From Citrifermentans bemidjiense Bem (GTDB taxonomy: Bacteria > Desulfobacterota > Desulfuromonadia > Geobacterales > Geobacteraceae): a DNA stretch of 64,000 nucleotides. Positions within the stretch are counted from its first letter, which is position 1. Every line of letters starts with the position of its first letter. The position numbers and the translations under genes were made by a program. Below the pieces are notes generated by a model, which ran no database searches, had not been told where the DNA came from, and worked only from the letters and a program-made list of their open reading frames with translations. This document shows positions 50,686-60,700 of this stretch, piece by piece. The stretch covers positions 1,363,501-1,427,500 of the forward strand of contig NC_011146.1 of assembly GCF_000020725.1 (NCBI RefSeq), written 5' to 3'.

Positions 50686-52881
50686 ATGAAAGAGACACCC
50701 CCAACAGAAAACGTCGACAGGCTCTCCGGATCGCTGGAGCGCGTCACCTTTCACAGCGAGGAGACCGGGTTTTGCGTGCTGCGGGTGAAGGTTGCCGGGC
50801 AGCGCGACCTGGTGACGGTGACGGGCGCCGCGGCCTCGGTTACGCCGGGGGAGTACCTTGAGTGCACCGGCTCCTGGCACAACGACCGGACCCACGGCAT
50901 GCAGTTCAAGGCCGGGCACATCAAGGTGGTTCCCCCCACCACGCTGGAAGGGATCGAGAAGTACCTGGGTAGCGGCATGGTGCACGGCATCGGGGCCCAC
51001 TTCGCCAAGGTGCTGGTGAAATCGTTCGGCGCGGCGGTCTTCGACGTCATAGAGAACCACCCGGAGAGGCTCCTGGAACTCCCGGGGATCGGCCGCAAGC
51101 GGATGGAATCGGTCGCCGGCGCCTGGGTGGAGCAGAAGGCGATCCGGGACATCATGGTGTTCCTGCAGTCCAATGGCCTTGGAACCGCCCGCGCCGTGAG
51201 GATCTACAAGAGCTACGGCAACGAAGCGATCTTCAAGGTGACCGAAAACCCGTACCGGCTGGCCCTGGAGATCCATGGCATAGGTTTCAAGACTGCCGAC
51301 CTCCTGGCTGCCAAGCTGGGGATAGCGCCCGATTCCATGATCCGGGCCCAGGCGGGGGTGCGGCACGTGCTGCAGGAGATGTCGGCCGGCGGGCACTGCG
51401 CCAGCCTGCGGGCGGAACTGGCCGAGAGCGCAGCTACTCTGCTGGAGATCCCTCAACCGGTAATCGAATCCGCCATCGAGGCGGAACTCGCCGAGGAGAA
51501 CCTGGTCGCCGACCAGATCTCCGGCTCCCCCTGCGTCTTCCTGGCGCCGCTCTACAAGGCGGAGGTAGGCGTAGCCTCCGGCATTTGCCGGCTTCGCGCC
51601 GGCACGCCCCCTTGGGGCGGCATCGTCGCCGAAGAGGCGATCCCGTGGGTGGAGAGCCAAAAAGGAATCACCCTTTCCGCCTCGCAGCGCGATGCGATTC
51701 GGCTCGCGCTTAAGAGCAAGGTGGTCGTGGTGACCGGCGGACCGGGGGTGGGTAAGACCACGCTGGTCAACAGCATCCTGGGTGTCATCGGCAGAAGGCC
51801 GCTCCGGGTCACCCTCTGCGCGCCGACGGGGAGGGCAGCCAAGCGCCTCGCCGAATCGACCGGGATGGAGGCGAAGACCATCCATCGGCTCTTGGAGTTC
51901 GACCCGCAGACCTTCGGCTTCAAGCGCTGCAAGGAGAACCCGCTTCACACCGACCTCCTGGTCATGGACGAGGCGTCCATGGTCGACGTCGTGTTGATGA
52001 ACAAGCTCCTTCCCGCCATTCCCGACCATGCCGGCCTCATCATCGTGGGGGACGTGGACCAGCTCCCCTCGGTGGGGCCAGGCTGCGTCCTCTCCGACAT
52101 CATCGAGTCCGGCGCGGTTCCGACGGTACGGCTCACCGAGATCTTCCGGCAGGCCGCAGGCTCCAGGATCATCGTCAACGCCCACCGCATCAACCGGGGT
52201 GAGCTGCCGCTGAAGGACGAGGGGAAGGAGCTCGCCGACTTCTACTTCATCCCGGCGGCGACGCCCGAGGATATCCACGACAAGCTCCTGCAGGTGGTCA
52301 GGGAGCGGATACCCAAGCGCTTCGGCTTCGATCCGGTGCGCGAGGTCCAGGTGCTTACGCCGATGAACCGCGGGGGGCTCGGGACCAGGTCCCTCAACGC
52401 CGAGTTGCAGGGGGTGCTGAACGGCAGGGCCGAGCCGAAGGTGGAGCGCTTCGGCACCAGCTACGCCCCCGGGGACAAGGTGATCCAGACGGTGAACAAC
52501 TACGAGAAGGAGGTCTTCAACGGGGACATCGGACGCATAGTCGAGATCCGCTCCGAAGAAAGCGCCCTCATCGTGGACTTCGATGACCGGCTGGTGGAAT
52601 ATGCATTCGCCGAACTGGACGAGGTGAGCCTTGCCTACGCCACCAGCATCCACAAGAGCCAGGGGTCCGAGTACACGGCCGTGGTGATCCCGCTTGCCAT
52701 GCAGCACTACACCATGCTGGAGCGAAACCTCCTGTACACCGCCGTCACCCGCGGCAAGAAGCTCGTGGTGGTGATCGGCGAGCAGAAGGCGCTCGCCATG
52801 GCGGTGCAAAACCAGAAGTCCCACCGCCGCCTGACCAAGCTGGCGGGGAGGATCGGACAGAAAGGAGACGGGATAACATGA
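50686..52881 (+). CDS. recD2: RecD2-type ATP-dependent DNA helicase
   Basis: A 731-residue 5'-3' superfamily 1 helicase acting in repair without RecBC. N-terminal OB-like and helix-hairpin-helix region (ERVTFHSEETGFCVLRVKV, LPGIGRKRMESVAGAWVEQK), then Walker A GGPGVGKTTL near residue 350, APTGRAAKRLAESTG, Walker B LLVMDEASMVDV, VGDVDQLPSVGPG and the C-terminal AYATSIHKSQGSEYTAV motif. The ATG at 50686 is preferred; an in-frame TTG at 50644 is less likely. It overlaps the racemase gene by four bases and lies just after IS copy 2. Confidence 0.94.
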   Translation: MKETPPTENVDRLSGSLERVTFHSEETGFCVLRVKVAGQRDLVTVTGAAASVTPGEYLECTGSWHNDRTHGMQFKAGHIKVVPPTTLEGIEKYLGSGMVHGIGAHFAKVLVKSFGAAVFDVIENHPERLLELPGIGRKRMESVAGAWVEQKAIRDIMVFLQSNGLGTARAVRIYKSYGNEAIFKVTENPYRLALEIHGIGFKTADLLAAKLGIAPDSMIRAQAGVRHVLQEMSAGGHCASLRAELAESAATLLEIPQPVIESAIEAELAEENLVADQISGSPCVFLAPLYKAEVGVASGICRLRAGTPPWGGIVAEEAIPWVESQKGITLSASQRDAIRLALKSKVVVVTGGPGVGKTTLVNSILGVIGRRPLRVTLCAPTGRAAKRLAESTGMEAKTIHRLLEFDPQTFGFKRCKENPLHTDLLVMDEASMVDVVLMNKLLPAIPDHAGLIIVGDVDQLPSVGPGCVLSDIIESGAVPTVRLTEIFRQAAGSRIIVNAHRINRGELPLKDEGKELADFYFIPAATPEDIHDKLLQVVRERIPKRFGFDPVREVQVLTPMNRGGLGTRSLNAELQGVLNGRAEPKVERFGTSYAPGDKVIQTVNNYEKEVFNGDIGRIVEIRSEESALIVDFDDRLVEYAFAELDEVSLAYATSIHKSQGSEYTAVVIPLAMQHYTMLERNLLYTAVTRGKKLVVVIGEQKALAMAVQNQKSHRRLTKLAGRIGQKGDGIT

Positions 52882-53579
52882 AAACCATTGGCATGATTGG
52901 CGGCCTGGGCCCGGAAGCTACGCTTGATTACTACAAGCGCATCATCGAAGCCTCAAGGGGAGCCGGAACCCTCGATACCCCGGAGATCATCATCTACAGC
53001 GTAAGCCTCCAGGAGGTGCTGGACCTGGCGGCCCGGCGCGAGTGGAGTAACCTCATCTACCTCCTGACGGCGAAGGTTAAGGCTCTGCAGAAAGCCGGGG
53101 CCGATTTCGCCTTCATCTCCGCCAACACCCCGCACGTCGTCTTCGACGAAGTCCAGGCGAAATCCCCCATCCCGCTTATCAGCATCGTCACCGCGACCCT
53201 GGAAAAGGCGAAGGAGCTGGGGGTGAAGCGGGTAGGCCTCTTGGGAACGAAGTTCACCATGGAGGAGAACTTTTTCGCGGCGCCGTTCTCGGCCGCCGGC
53301 ATCTCCGTGGTGATCCCGCAGCCAGCCGACCAGCAGTACATCCAGGAGAAGCTGATGACCGAGATCGAACTGGGGGTCTTCAAGGACGAGACCCGAGACG
53401 GCCTCCTGGCGGTGATCGGGCGCATGAAGGAGCAGGAGCATATAGATGCCGTCATCCTCGGCTGCACGGAGTTGCCGCTGATACTGCTGAAGGACGAATT
53501 CGGGATACCTTTTTTGAACACGACGGCGATTCACGTGGAAAGCGTGGTGGAGTACGCGAGGAAGGAGCAGAGATGGTAG
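52878..53579 (+). CDS. Aspartate/glutamate racemase-family protein lacking first cysteine
   Basis: A 233-residue protein of the Asp/Glu racemase family: MIGGLGPEATLDYYKRIIEA, ADFAFISANTPHVVFDE, AVILGCTELPLILLKDE. Classic members use two cysteines. Here the second is present (C196, LGCTELP), but the position of the first is Ala82 (SANTPH). Some homologues with a Thr at this site have altered stereospecificity. This one may use L-substrates only, or may not racemise at all. It is translationally coupled to recD2 before it and to an FmdE-like gene after it. Confidence 0.88.
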   Translation: MKTIGMIGGLGPEATLDYYKRIIEASRGAGTLDTPEIIIYSVSLQEVLDLAARREWSNLIYLLTAKVKALQKAGADFAFISANTPHVVFDEVQAKSPIPLISIVTATLEKAKELGVKRVGLLGTKFTMEENFFAAPFSAAGISVVIPQPADQQYIQEKLMTEIELGVFKDETRDGLLAVIGRMKEQEHIDAVILGCTELPLILLKDEFGIPFLNTTAIHVESVVEYARKEQRW

Positions 53580-54133
53580 TAGCAGGTAATTTCAGGAAGG
53601 GAATCGTGGTTATCTTGACGATGCTGCTTCCCTCTGGGGCCGCCGCGCTGGAGCGGATTGCCCCGGCAGGTAGCGGCAACGGCGCCATCTTCGAGACGCT
53701 GGAAAGGTTCCACGGCCATGCCTGCGCCGGTTCCCTCATCGGGGCGAGGCTCGGCTTGGCGGCGAAGACCGCCCTTAAAGCCGCCGGAGGCGAAGGGAAG
53801 CTGAAGGCCAAGTACTTCGCCAATAACTGCTCCATCGACGGCGTACAGATCGCTGCGGGGACGACTGCCGGCAACAAAGCCATCGAGGTCGTCGACGCCA
53901 ACGAGAACCGCCTGCTCCTCTCCGCGGAGAAGAACGGGCGGCAGGTCGAGGCTCATCTGTCCAGGGTCGCGGAAGAGAAGGCAAAGAAGTTCCGGGAATT
54001 AAGGGGGAAGGGAAATGCGCTCCCGGTGGGGTCCCCTGAGCGGCTGCAGGTGGAAAGGGCGGTGGAGGACATCCTGTGCTGGTTCCGGAACGCGCCGGAT
54101 GTCGCGGTGGTTCAGGTAAGGGTGGTCAAGTAG
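53573..54133 (+). CDS. Exported FmdE-like protein
   Basis: A 186-residue protein with an N-terminal signal peptide (about 1-25, IVVILTMLLPSGAAA) and an FmdE-like domain: LERFHGHACAGSLIGARLGL (His/Cys metal site) and FANNCSIDGVQIAAGTTAGN. FmdE is named from formylmethanofuran dehydrogenase, but many bacterial relatives are of unknown function and bind metal or molybdopterin precursors. It overlaps the racemase gene by seven bases. An exported FmdE protein in an operon with a repair helicase is unusual. Confidence 0.85.
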   Translation: MVVAGNFRKGIVVILTMLLPSGAAALERIAPAGSGNGAIFETLERFHGHACAGSLIGARLGLAAKTALKAAGGEGKLKAKYFANNCSIDGVQIAAGTTAGNKAIEVVDANENRLLLSAEKNGRQVEAHLSRVAEEKAKKFRELRGKGNALPVGSPERLQVERAVEDILCWFRNAPDVAVVQVRVVK

Positions 54134-54199
54134 CGGAAAACGGCGCAGCGACAGCGCCGGGCGGTACTCCTCAAGGTGAAGCGGGCGAAGGAGGGGACC

Positions 54200-55522
54200 A
54201 TGGGCATCTCCAAAATGAAAACCCTGCTGCGGGCGCTCCGCTCCAGGAACTACCGGCTCTTCGTGGCGGGCCAAAGCGTGTCGCTGGTCGGGACCTGGAT
54301 GCAGCAGGTCGCCATGAGCTGGCTTGTGTACCGCCTCACCGGCTCCGCTTTCCTTTTGGGGGTGGTCGGCTTTACCAGCCAGATACCGACCTTCCTGTTC
54401 TCGCCGGTGGCGGGGGTGCTCGCGGACCGCTGGAACCGCAGGCGGATCCTGATGCTCACCCAGGGCCTCGCCATGGTGCAGGCGGCGGTGCTGGCCGCGG
54501 CCGTGCTGCTGGGGGTGGTCCAGGTCTGGCACATCGTGGCCTTGAGCCTCGTGCTCGGCATGGTGAACGCCTTCGACATCCCGGTCCGGCAATCCTTCGT
54601 GGTGGAGATGGTGGCGCACCGCGACGACCTGGGGAACGCCATCGCCCTCAACTCCTCCATGGTGAACGGTGCGAGGCTGATCGGGCCGACGGTAGCCGGT
54701 CTCCTTGTCGCCTCGGTGGGGGAGGGGATCTGCTTCCTCTTGAACAGCGCGAGCTACCTGGCAGTCTTGCTGGCCCTCGCGGCCATGCGCATCGAGCCCC
54801 GCGCCGGAAGCGCGAAGCCCAGGCGGCACGTCCTGCACGAACTGAAGGAAGGGTTCGTCTATTCCTTCGGCTTTGCGCCGATAAGAAGCATCCTGCTCCT
54901 GATCGCCCTGATGAGCCTGACAGGGATGCCGTACACGGTCCTGGTCCCGGTCTTCGCCAAAGACATCCTGCACGGCGGCGCCCACACCTTCGGTTTTCTG
55001 ATGACCGCGGCCGGTTGCGGAGCCTTGGCCGGCACCGTCTACCTCGCCTCCCGCGGATCTGTGCTGGGACTGGGGAGGCTGATCGTGGCCTCGGCGGCGC
55101 TCTTCGCCGTGGGGGTAGCCGGGTTCGCGCTGTCGGAGACCCTGTGGCTGTCGCTAGCTTCCCTGGTGGTGGCCGGCTACGGGGCCATGACGCTCGTCGC
55201 CTCCTGCAACACCATCCTGCAGACCATCCTGGAGGAGGACAAGCGGGGGCGGGTGATGAGCTTTTTCACCGTCGCCTTCATGGGGATGGCGCCCTTCGGC
55301 AGCCTGGGCGCCGGCGCCATGACCAGGATGATCGGCCCCAGGGACACCCTGCTCCTGGGGGCCATCTGCTGCCTCATCGGGGCGGTGGTCTTCGCCAGGA
55401 ACCTGCCGCGCATAAGGCAACTGGTGCGGCCGATCTATGTGCAGATGGGGATCATCAAGGAAGTTGCCGAAGGAATGGAAACCGCAGCGGAACAGCCGCC
55501 CATGCCGAATAAGGAGCGCTGA
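54200..55522 (+). CDS. MFS exporter (EntS-like)
   Basis: A 440-residue major facilitator with about twelve membrane helices. N-terminal LRALRSRNYRLFVAGQSVSL and MQQVAMSWLVYRLTGSAFLL resemble the EntS/MFS_3 group. The conserved loop after helix 2 is AGVLADRWNRRRIL. These export siderophores or drugs; the substrate is unknown here. The ATG at 54200 has GGAGGGG upstream; the frame from 54176 reads through this ribosome site. The gene is followed closely by a LysE-type exporter. Confidence 0.9.
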   Translation: MGISKMKTLLRALRSRNYRLFVAGQSVSLVGTWMQQVAMSWLVYRLTGSAFLLGVVGFTSQIPTFLFSPVAGVLADRWNRRRILMLTQGLAMVQAAVLAAAVLLGVVQVWHIVALSLVLGMVNAFDIPVRQSFVVEMVAHRDDLGNAIALNSSMVNGARLIGPTVAGLLVASVGEGICFLLNSASYLAVLLALAAMRIEPRAGSAKPRRHVLHELKEGFVYSFGFAPIRSILLLIALMSLTGMPYTVLVPVFAKDILHGGAHTFGFLMTAAGCGALAGTVYLASRGSVLGLGRLIVASAALFAVGVAGFALSETLWLSLASLVVAGYGAMTLVASCNTILQTILEEDKRGRVMSFFTVAFMGMAPFGSLGAGAMTRMIGPRDTLLLGAICCLIGAVVFARNLPRIRQLVRPIYVQMGIIKEVAEGMETAAEQPPMPNKER

Positions 55523-55548
55523 GCTGCGGGGAAAGGTGCCGTCTCAAC

Positions 55549-56166
55549 ATGCTGGATTTTCTCACCGCGGGGCTCGTGCTAGGTCTTTCCGCCGGGTTCT
55601 CCCCCGGGCCGCTGCTCATGCTGGTCATCTCCGAAACGCTGCACCACGGGACCAGGTCCGGGGTGCGGGTCGCCCTGTCGCCCGTCGTCACCGACCTTCC
55701 CATCGTCCTCGCCACGCTGCTCCTTTTGGTCAAGGTCTCCGGCTACCACGGCGTACTCGGGGGCGTATCCCTGGCGGGAGGGCTCTTCGTCCTAGCCACC
55801 GGATGGGATTCCATCCGTACCCGCCCCGTGCAGCTGGATCTCCCCAAAGAACAGCCCAAGTCGCTAAGAAAAGGGGTGCTGACCAATTTCCTCAGTCCGC
55901 ACCCCTATCTGTTCTGGATCACCGTCGGCGCGCCGCTTCTGACCAAATCGCTCAACGTCGGCTGGACCGCGTTTTTCGCCTTCGTGCTGAGCTTCTACCT
56001 GTCGCTTATCGGGGCCAAGATCATCCTCGCCGTGGCGGTGGGAAGGTCGAAGGCATTTCTATCCGGCAGGCTCTACCTTTACACCATGCGTTTTCTCGGG
56101 GGGCTCCTCGTCCTCTTCGCGCTGCTCCTTTTCAAGGAGGGGCTGGTGCTTCTAGGGCTCATCTAG
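55549..56166 (+). CDS. LysE/RhtB-family exporter
   Basis: A 205-residue inner-membrane protein with about six helices. The family start is MLDFLTAGLVLGLSAGFSPG with PLLMLVISETLHHGTRSGVR. The helix-3/4 segment LLGGVSLAGG-like (VLGGVSLAGGLFVLATGWDS) and NFLSPHPYLFWITVGAPLL are typical of LysE translocators. Members export amino acids or related metabolites. It starts 26 bases after the MFS gene, so two exporters probably share a transcript. A palindromic repeat follows the stop. Confidence 0.9.
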   Translation: MLDFLTAGLVLGLSAGFSPGPLLMLVISETLHHGTRSGVRVALSPVVTDLPIVLATLLLLVKVSGYHGVLGGVSLAGGLFVLATGWDSIRTRPVQLDLPKEQPKSLRKGVLTNFLSPHPYLFWITVGAPLLTKSLNVGWTAFFAFVLSFYLSLIGAKIILAVAVGRSKAFLSGRLYLYTMRFLGGLLVLFALLLFKEGLVLLGLI

Positions 56167-56190
56167 GGTGGGCTGAAGGGGGACATGAAA

Positions 56191-56221
56191 GGGGGACAGG
56201 CACCTGGCGGAGCCAGTCCCC
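56191..56221. repeat. Palindromic intergenic repeat, family 2, copy B
   Basis: GGGGGACAGGCACCTGGCGG then AGCCAGTCCCC, the reverse complement of the element at 23772-23804 with two differences. It lies between the convergent LysE and Fe-S protein genes, where it could form a hairpin for both transcripts. Confidence 0.78.
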
Positions 56222-56225
56222 ATCT

Positions 56226-57524
56226 TCACTCGAACCTGTAAAACCTGGTGACCTCGACGTCCGCCATCAAGCGCTCCAGGTAGCGCGACTTGAGCTGCCG
56301 GCTGGCCGTGAGCCGTTTCACCGGGGGAAGCCTCAGTATCGCCCCCAGTATCGCGGCCAGGGCGCGGTGGCTCAGGTAGGCCTGGTTGTCGAAGATGAGG
56401 TTCTGCAGCTTCCCCCGCTCCAGGGCCATCAATACCAGCCGGTGGGCGGTGTTGACCGGGGTCAGCATCCGCTTCTCCCTCGCCTCAAGACGCACCGCCT
56501 TATTGTGGCAGTTGCGCGCGCAGACCCCGCACCCAAGACAGAGTTCGGAATTCAACCTGGCCTTTGCCGGCATGCCGCTTCCCTCCGGCTCGCGCACAAG
56601 CGAGATGGCGTCCACCGGGCAGATGGCGACACACCTGCCGCAGCCGTCGCAACGGGCGGGGTCGGTGGCCTGGATGAAGTTTGTGGTGTACATGGCGTTG
56701 GGAATCGCCAGGCGGCGGGTGGCGATCATACCCTCGCAGCAGCAGCCGCAGCAGTGGCAGATGAAGTTGACCTGCCGCTGCACGTTGTCGGCGCACTGCA
56801 CGAGGTTCAGGTCCCGCGCCTTTTGCAGGAGGTCGAGCCCTTCAACGGCGTCGACGCTGCGGGCGGCGCCGTGTCTGATCAGGGACTGGGCGGCGAGGTT
56901 CAGCGTCATGCAGATGTCCAAGGGCGCCTGGCACCCCTTTCCCACCTGCAGCATCTTGTGCCTGCAGTAGCAAAGGCCGACCGCTATGTGGGTAGCACTC
57001 CTGATCACCTCGCTGGCACGCTCGTAATCCAGCACCTGGCAGACCTTCTCCTCCGGTATCGCCTCCTCGTTCACCAGCACCCTCCCCAGCGGCGTCTCCC
57101 CACCGGCGAAAAGGTCGCGGATGAAGTCGTCCTCCACGTTGATGTAGCGGAAGAAGAGGCCGGCCAACTGCTTCTGGTCCAGGTCCGGCCGCAGCCTCAT
57201 CAGCGAAAACTCGAAGAACCCCGCCATGGGGGGAGGGAGGACGTACACCATCTTGCCGTCCCGCTCGATGTCCAGCAATAGCGACCGCGACGCCATCTGC
57301 TCCAATCTGCCCCGCGCCGCCTCCTTGTCCATGTGCCACACCCGCGCCGCCTTGGCCGCCGAAAACGGGCGCAGCGGCAACCGGCTCAAAAGCCTCGCCT
57401 CCTCCTCGCTGCACAAAAGGGCGTAGATCTTGAGCAACAGCTCCGAGGGAGGCGCCCCCTGCGGGAACTTGTTCACGCGCTGCATCAGCCGGTGATAGCC
57501 GTTCTCCTGCGTTTGCTCTGCCAT
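56226..57524 (-). CDS. 4Fe-4S protein with N-terminal winged-helix-like domain
   Basis: A 432-residue protein. The N-terminal part (about 1-110) looks like a winged-helix fold (LLLKIYALLCSEEEARLLSR, SAAKAARVWHMDKEAARGRL, LLLDIERDGKMVYVLPPPMA). A Cys-rich middle (CYCRHKMLQVGKGC, FICHCCGCCCEGM) is followed by two ferredoxin cluster motifs (CDGCGRCVAICP and CLGCGVCARNC with a nearby partner Cys). The type is common in Geobacter and sulfate reducers and is annotated as a 4Fe-4S ferredoxin. The ATG at 57524 has AAGGGGA upstream. It might be a redox-sensing regulator or an electron carrier. Confidence 0.82.
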   Translation of the reverse strand: MAEQTQENGYHRLMQRVNKFPQGAPPSELLLKIYALLCSEEEARLLSRLPLRPFSAAKAARVWHMDKEAARGRLEQMASRSLLLDIERDGKMVYVLPPPMAGFFEFSLMRLRPDLDQKQLAGLFFRYINVEDDFIRDLFAGGETPLGRVLVNEEAIPEEKVCQVLDYERASEVIRSATHIAVGLCYCRHKMLQVGKGCQAPLDICMTLNLAAQSLIRHGAARSVDAVEGLDLLQKARDLNLVQCADNVQRQVNFICHCCGCCCEGMIATRRLAIPNAMYTTNFIQATDPARCDGCGRCVAICPVDAISLVREPEGSGMPAKARLNSELCLGCGVCARNCHNKAVRLEAREKRMLTPVNTAHRLVLMALERGKLQNLIFDNQAYLSHRALAAILGAILRLPPVKRLTASRQLKSRYLERLMADVEVTRFYRFE

Positions 57525-57609
57525 GGCGTCCCCTTTGTAAAAAAAATTAAAAATTGCCAATGCAAGAGTGTAGCAGCCGCAGACCCGCCAACAACCGGCG
57601 GTTTTTACT

Positions 57610-57630
57610 CCCTCTCCCTCTGGGAGAGGG
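57610..57630. repeat. GC-rich hairpin repeat
   Basis: Perfect 9-base arms CCCTCTCCC (57610-57618) and GGGAGAGGG (57622-57630) with a 3-base loop. It belongs to the same general class of intergenic hairpins as those at 4.5 kb and 63.1 kb. It lies upstream of the hybrid kinase, which could make it part of the leader. Confidence 0.6.
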
Positions 57631-57748
57631 CATGTTGGACCGTCGGCAAGGTAATTTATTAATTAAGGAATTGGGAAATGGGTCCGAAAAGAGGCAGAAC
57701 GACCGACGCCTGCTGGTCCGGCGCCACTGGGAAAGGAACGCTGGCTAA

Positions 57749-60700
57749 ATGAAAAATTTGAGCCTCACGACGAAGATGAGCGCCATGGTTTCGCTTTTGG
57801 TGGCTCTGATCCTCTCTTTGCTGACCCTTGGCGCCTGCTGGTACCTCGAACAACAGTTCCGGACGACCATTTTCGGCCAGCAGTTCAGCATGGTCTCCAC
57901 CATCGCCGGGGAGATCGACGCCAGGATCCACAGCACCCAAAAGCAGCTGGAAGCCCTCGCCGGAACCATCAAACCCGAAGTCCTCAATGAGCCGCACAAG
58001 GCCCAGGAGTTTCTGCAGCAGCACCCTGAAGCCCTCGCCGTCTTCGACAGCGGTCTGTTGCTCTTCTCCCGTGAGGGAGTCTTGCTGGCGATCAACCCCA
58101 TGGAGCGGGATATGATCGGCAGGGACTACTCCTTCCGCGAGTATTATCAAAAGGCGCTGCAGACCAAAAAGACCGTCATCTCCGAACCCTTCATCACCAC
58201 CCAGCATCATGGCCACCCCACTGTCGCCGTCGTCGTCCCCCTGTTGGACTCCCGCGGCAGGCTCTACGGCCTGATCGGCGGCATGATCGACCTTCTCTCC
58301 GACAACTACCTGGGAAAATTGGCCGGGGTGCGCATCGGCAAGGAGGGGAACCTCTATCTCTTCAACAGCCAGCGCACCATGATCGTCCACCCCGACCGCG
58401 CCCGAATCATGAAGCAGGACATACCGCCCGGGGCGAACCGCCTCCTGGACCGGGCGCTGCTCGGCTTCGAAGGGGCGGGGGACACCATCACCTCCCGCGG
58501 GGTCCCCTCGCTCAGTTCCTTCAAGCGCTTGAATTCCACCGGGTGGATCCTCGGGGCAAACTTCCCGCAACGGGAGGCGTACGCTCCGCTTAGGGAAGCG
58601 AAGACGCTCCTGGCGGTGGCGCTTTTCATCTCACTTTGCGGAACCGTCCTCGTCACCCACCTCTTCATGCGCCGCCTCACGTCGCCCTTATTGACCTTCA
58701 TCGGACACGTGCAGGGAATGGGGGACCAGGAGCGCGAGCTGGAACCGGTGGCTATCAGCACCGGCGACGAGATCGGCACCCTGGCGCTTGCCTTCAACCG
58801 CATGGTGCAGGAGCTTCAAAGGCAGAGGACGGCCGCGCGCGAACTGCGGCTGGCCATAGATCAGGCCCCGGTGACGGTGATGATCACCGACCCGCAGGGG
58901 GGGATCGAGTACGTGAACCCGAACTTCACCAAGGTGACCGGGTACCAGCCGGAGGATGCGCTGGGGAGGGACCCGAGGGAGATAATCGGCACGGGGTGCT
59001 ATCCGGAGGAATTCTACGAGGAGCTCTGGGGCACGTTGCGCTCGGGGAAGGAATGGCATGGGGAGATCCGCAACAAGAGGAAAAGCGGCGAACTCTACTG
59101 GGAGAGCGTCTCCATCTCGCCCGTGAAATCGCCCCGCGGCGAAATCAACAACTTCGTCGGGGTCATGGAAGACATCACGCAGAGAAAGCGTGCCGAGGAA
59201 GCGCTGATCCGGAGCGACGAGCAGATCCGCCTGCTTTTGGAATCGACGGCGGAGGCGATCTTCGGAATCGATCTCATGGGCAACTGCACCTTCGCCAACC
59301 CCTCCTGCGCGAGGCTCCTGGGCCACGCGGATCCGGACCAACTGCTGGGGAAGAACATGCATCTGCTGATGCACCACACCACCTCCGAGGGGAAGCCCAA
59401 CCCGGTGCAGGAGTGCGCCGCCTACCAGGTGCTCCGGGGAGGCGAAGGGGTGCACAAGGATGACGACGTATTCTGGCGACGCGACGGCTCCTCTTTCGCG
59501 GTCGAGTACTGGTCCTACCCGCAGCTGCACGACGGGGAACTGGTGGGGGGGGTGGTGACCTTCTTCGACATCAGCGAAAGAAAGCGGGCTGAGGCCGAAC
59601 TGATCCGGGCCACCGAGGCCGCCGAGGCCGCCACACGCGCGAAGAGCGAGTTTTTGGCCAACATGAGCCACGAGATCAGGACGCCGATGAACGCCGCGCT
59701 CGGCATGCTCTACCTGTTGCAGCACACGGAGTTGTCCGAGACGCAAAAGAGCTATCTGGAGAAGGCGCAGACGGCGTCCGGGGTGCTGCTCGGGGTAATC
59801 AACGACATCCTCGATTTCTCCAAGGTGGAGGCGGGGAGGATGGTGCTGGAAACCACCCCCTTCCGCATGGCGGCGGTCCTCTCCGACCTGCAGACGGTGG
59901 CGCAGGCGACACTCAGGGAGAAGCCGATCGAGTTCGTTACCAGGTGCGGCGCGGATATCCCGGAGCAGCTCTTCGGGGATCCGCTGCGGCTCGGACAGGT
60001 GCTCTTGAACCTCGCCAGCAACGCGATCAAGTTCACCGAGAAGGGGAAGGTCGAGGTCGAGGTGGCGCTCCTTGCGCAGGAGCAAGGGGAGGTAACGCTC
60101 CGCTTTTCCGTCGCCGACACCGGGATCGGCATGACCACGGAGCAGCAGGAATCCGTCTTCACCCCCTTCACCCAGGCGGACAGCTCCACCACCCGCAAGT
60201 ACGGCGGAACCGGCTTGGGGCTTGCCATCAGCCGCGAGCTGGTGCAGCTGATGGGGGGGCGGATGTGGGTGGTGAGCGAGCCGGGGCGCGGCAGCACCTT
60301 CAGCTTCATCGCCCACTTAGCCCTCCCCGCGGCATCGGGGGCGCAGGCGGCGCCGGGGGGGGAGGGACCGGAACCGGATAGCGATACGCAGCCGGCTCTG
60401 ACCGGTGTGCGGGTCCTGGTCGTCGAGGACAACCTGATCAACCAGGAGGTGGCCAGGCTGATCCTGGAGAAGGGGGGGATCAAGGTGGACGTGGCACGCA
60501 ACGGCGCCGAGGCGCTCTCGCTGGTGCACCTGCCGCAGGCTTGCTACCGCGCGGTGCTCATGGACGTGCACATGCCGGTCATGGACGGCCTGGAGGCGAC
60601 CCGGCGCATACGGCTCGATCCCGCCCTGGCGCGGCTTCCCATCATCGCCATGACGGCGAGCGTCTTCAGCGAGGAGCGGCGGCTCTGCCTGGAGGCGGGG

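Noticed and set aside
50635-52824. A 729-codon open frame antisense to recD2.
   Set aside because: Shadow frame; recD2 motifs are intact on the plus strand.
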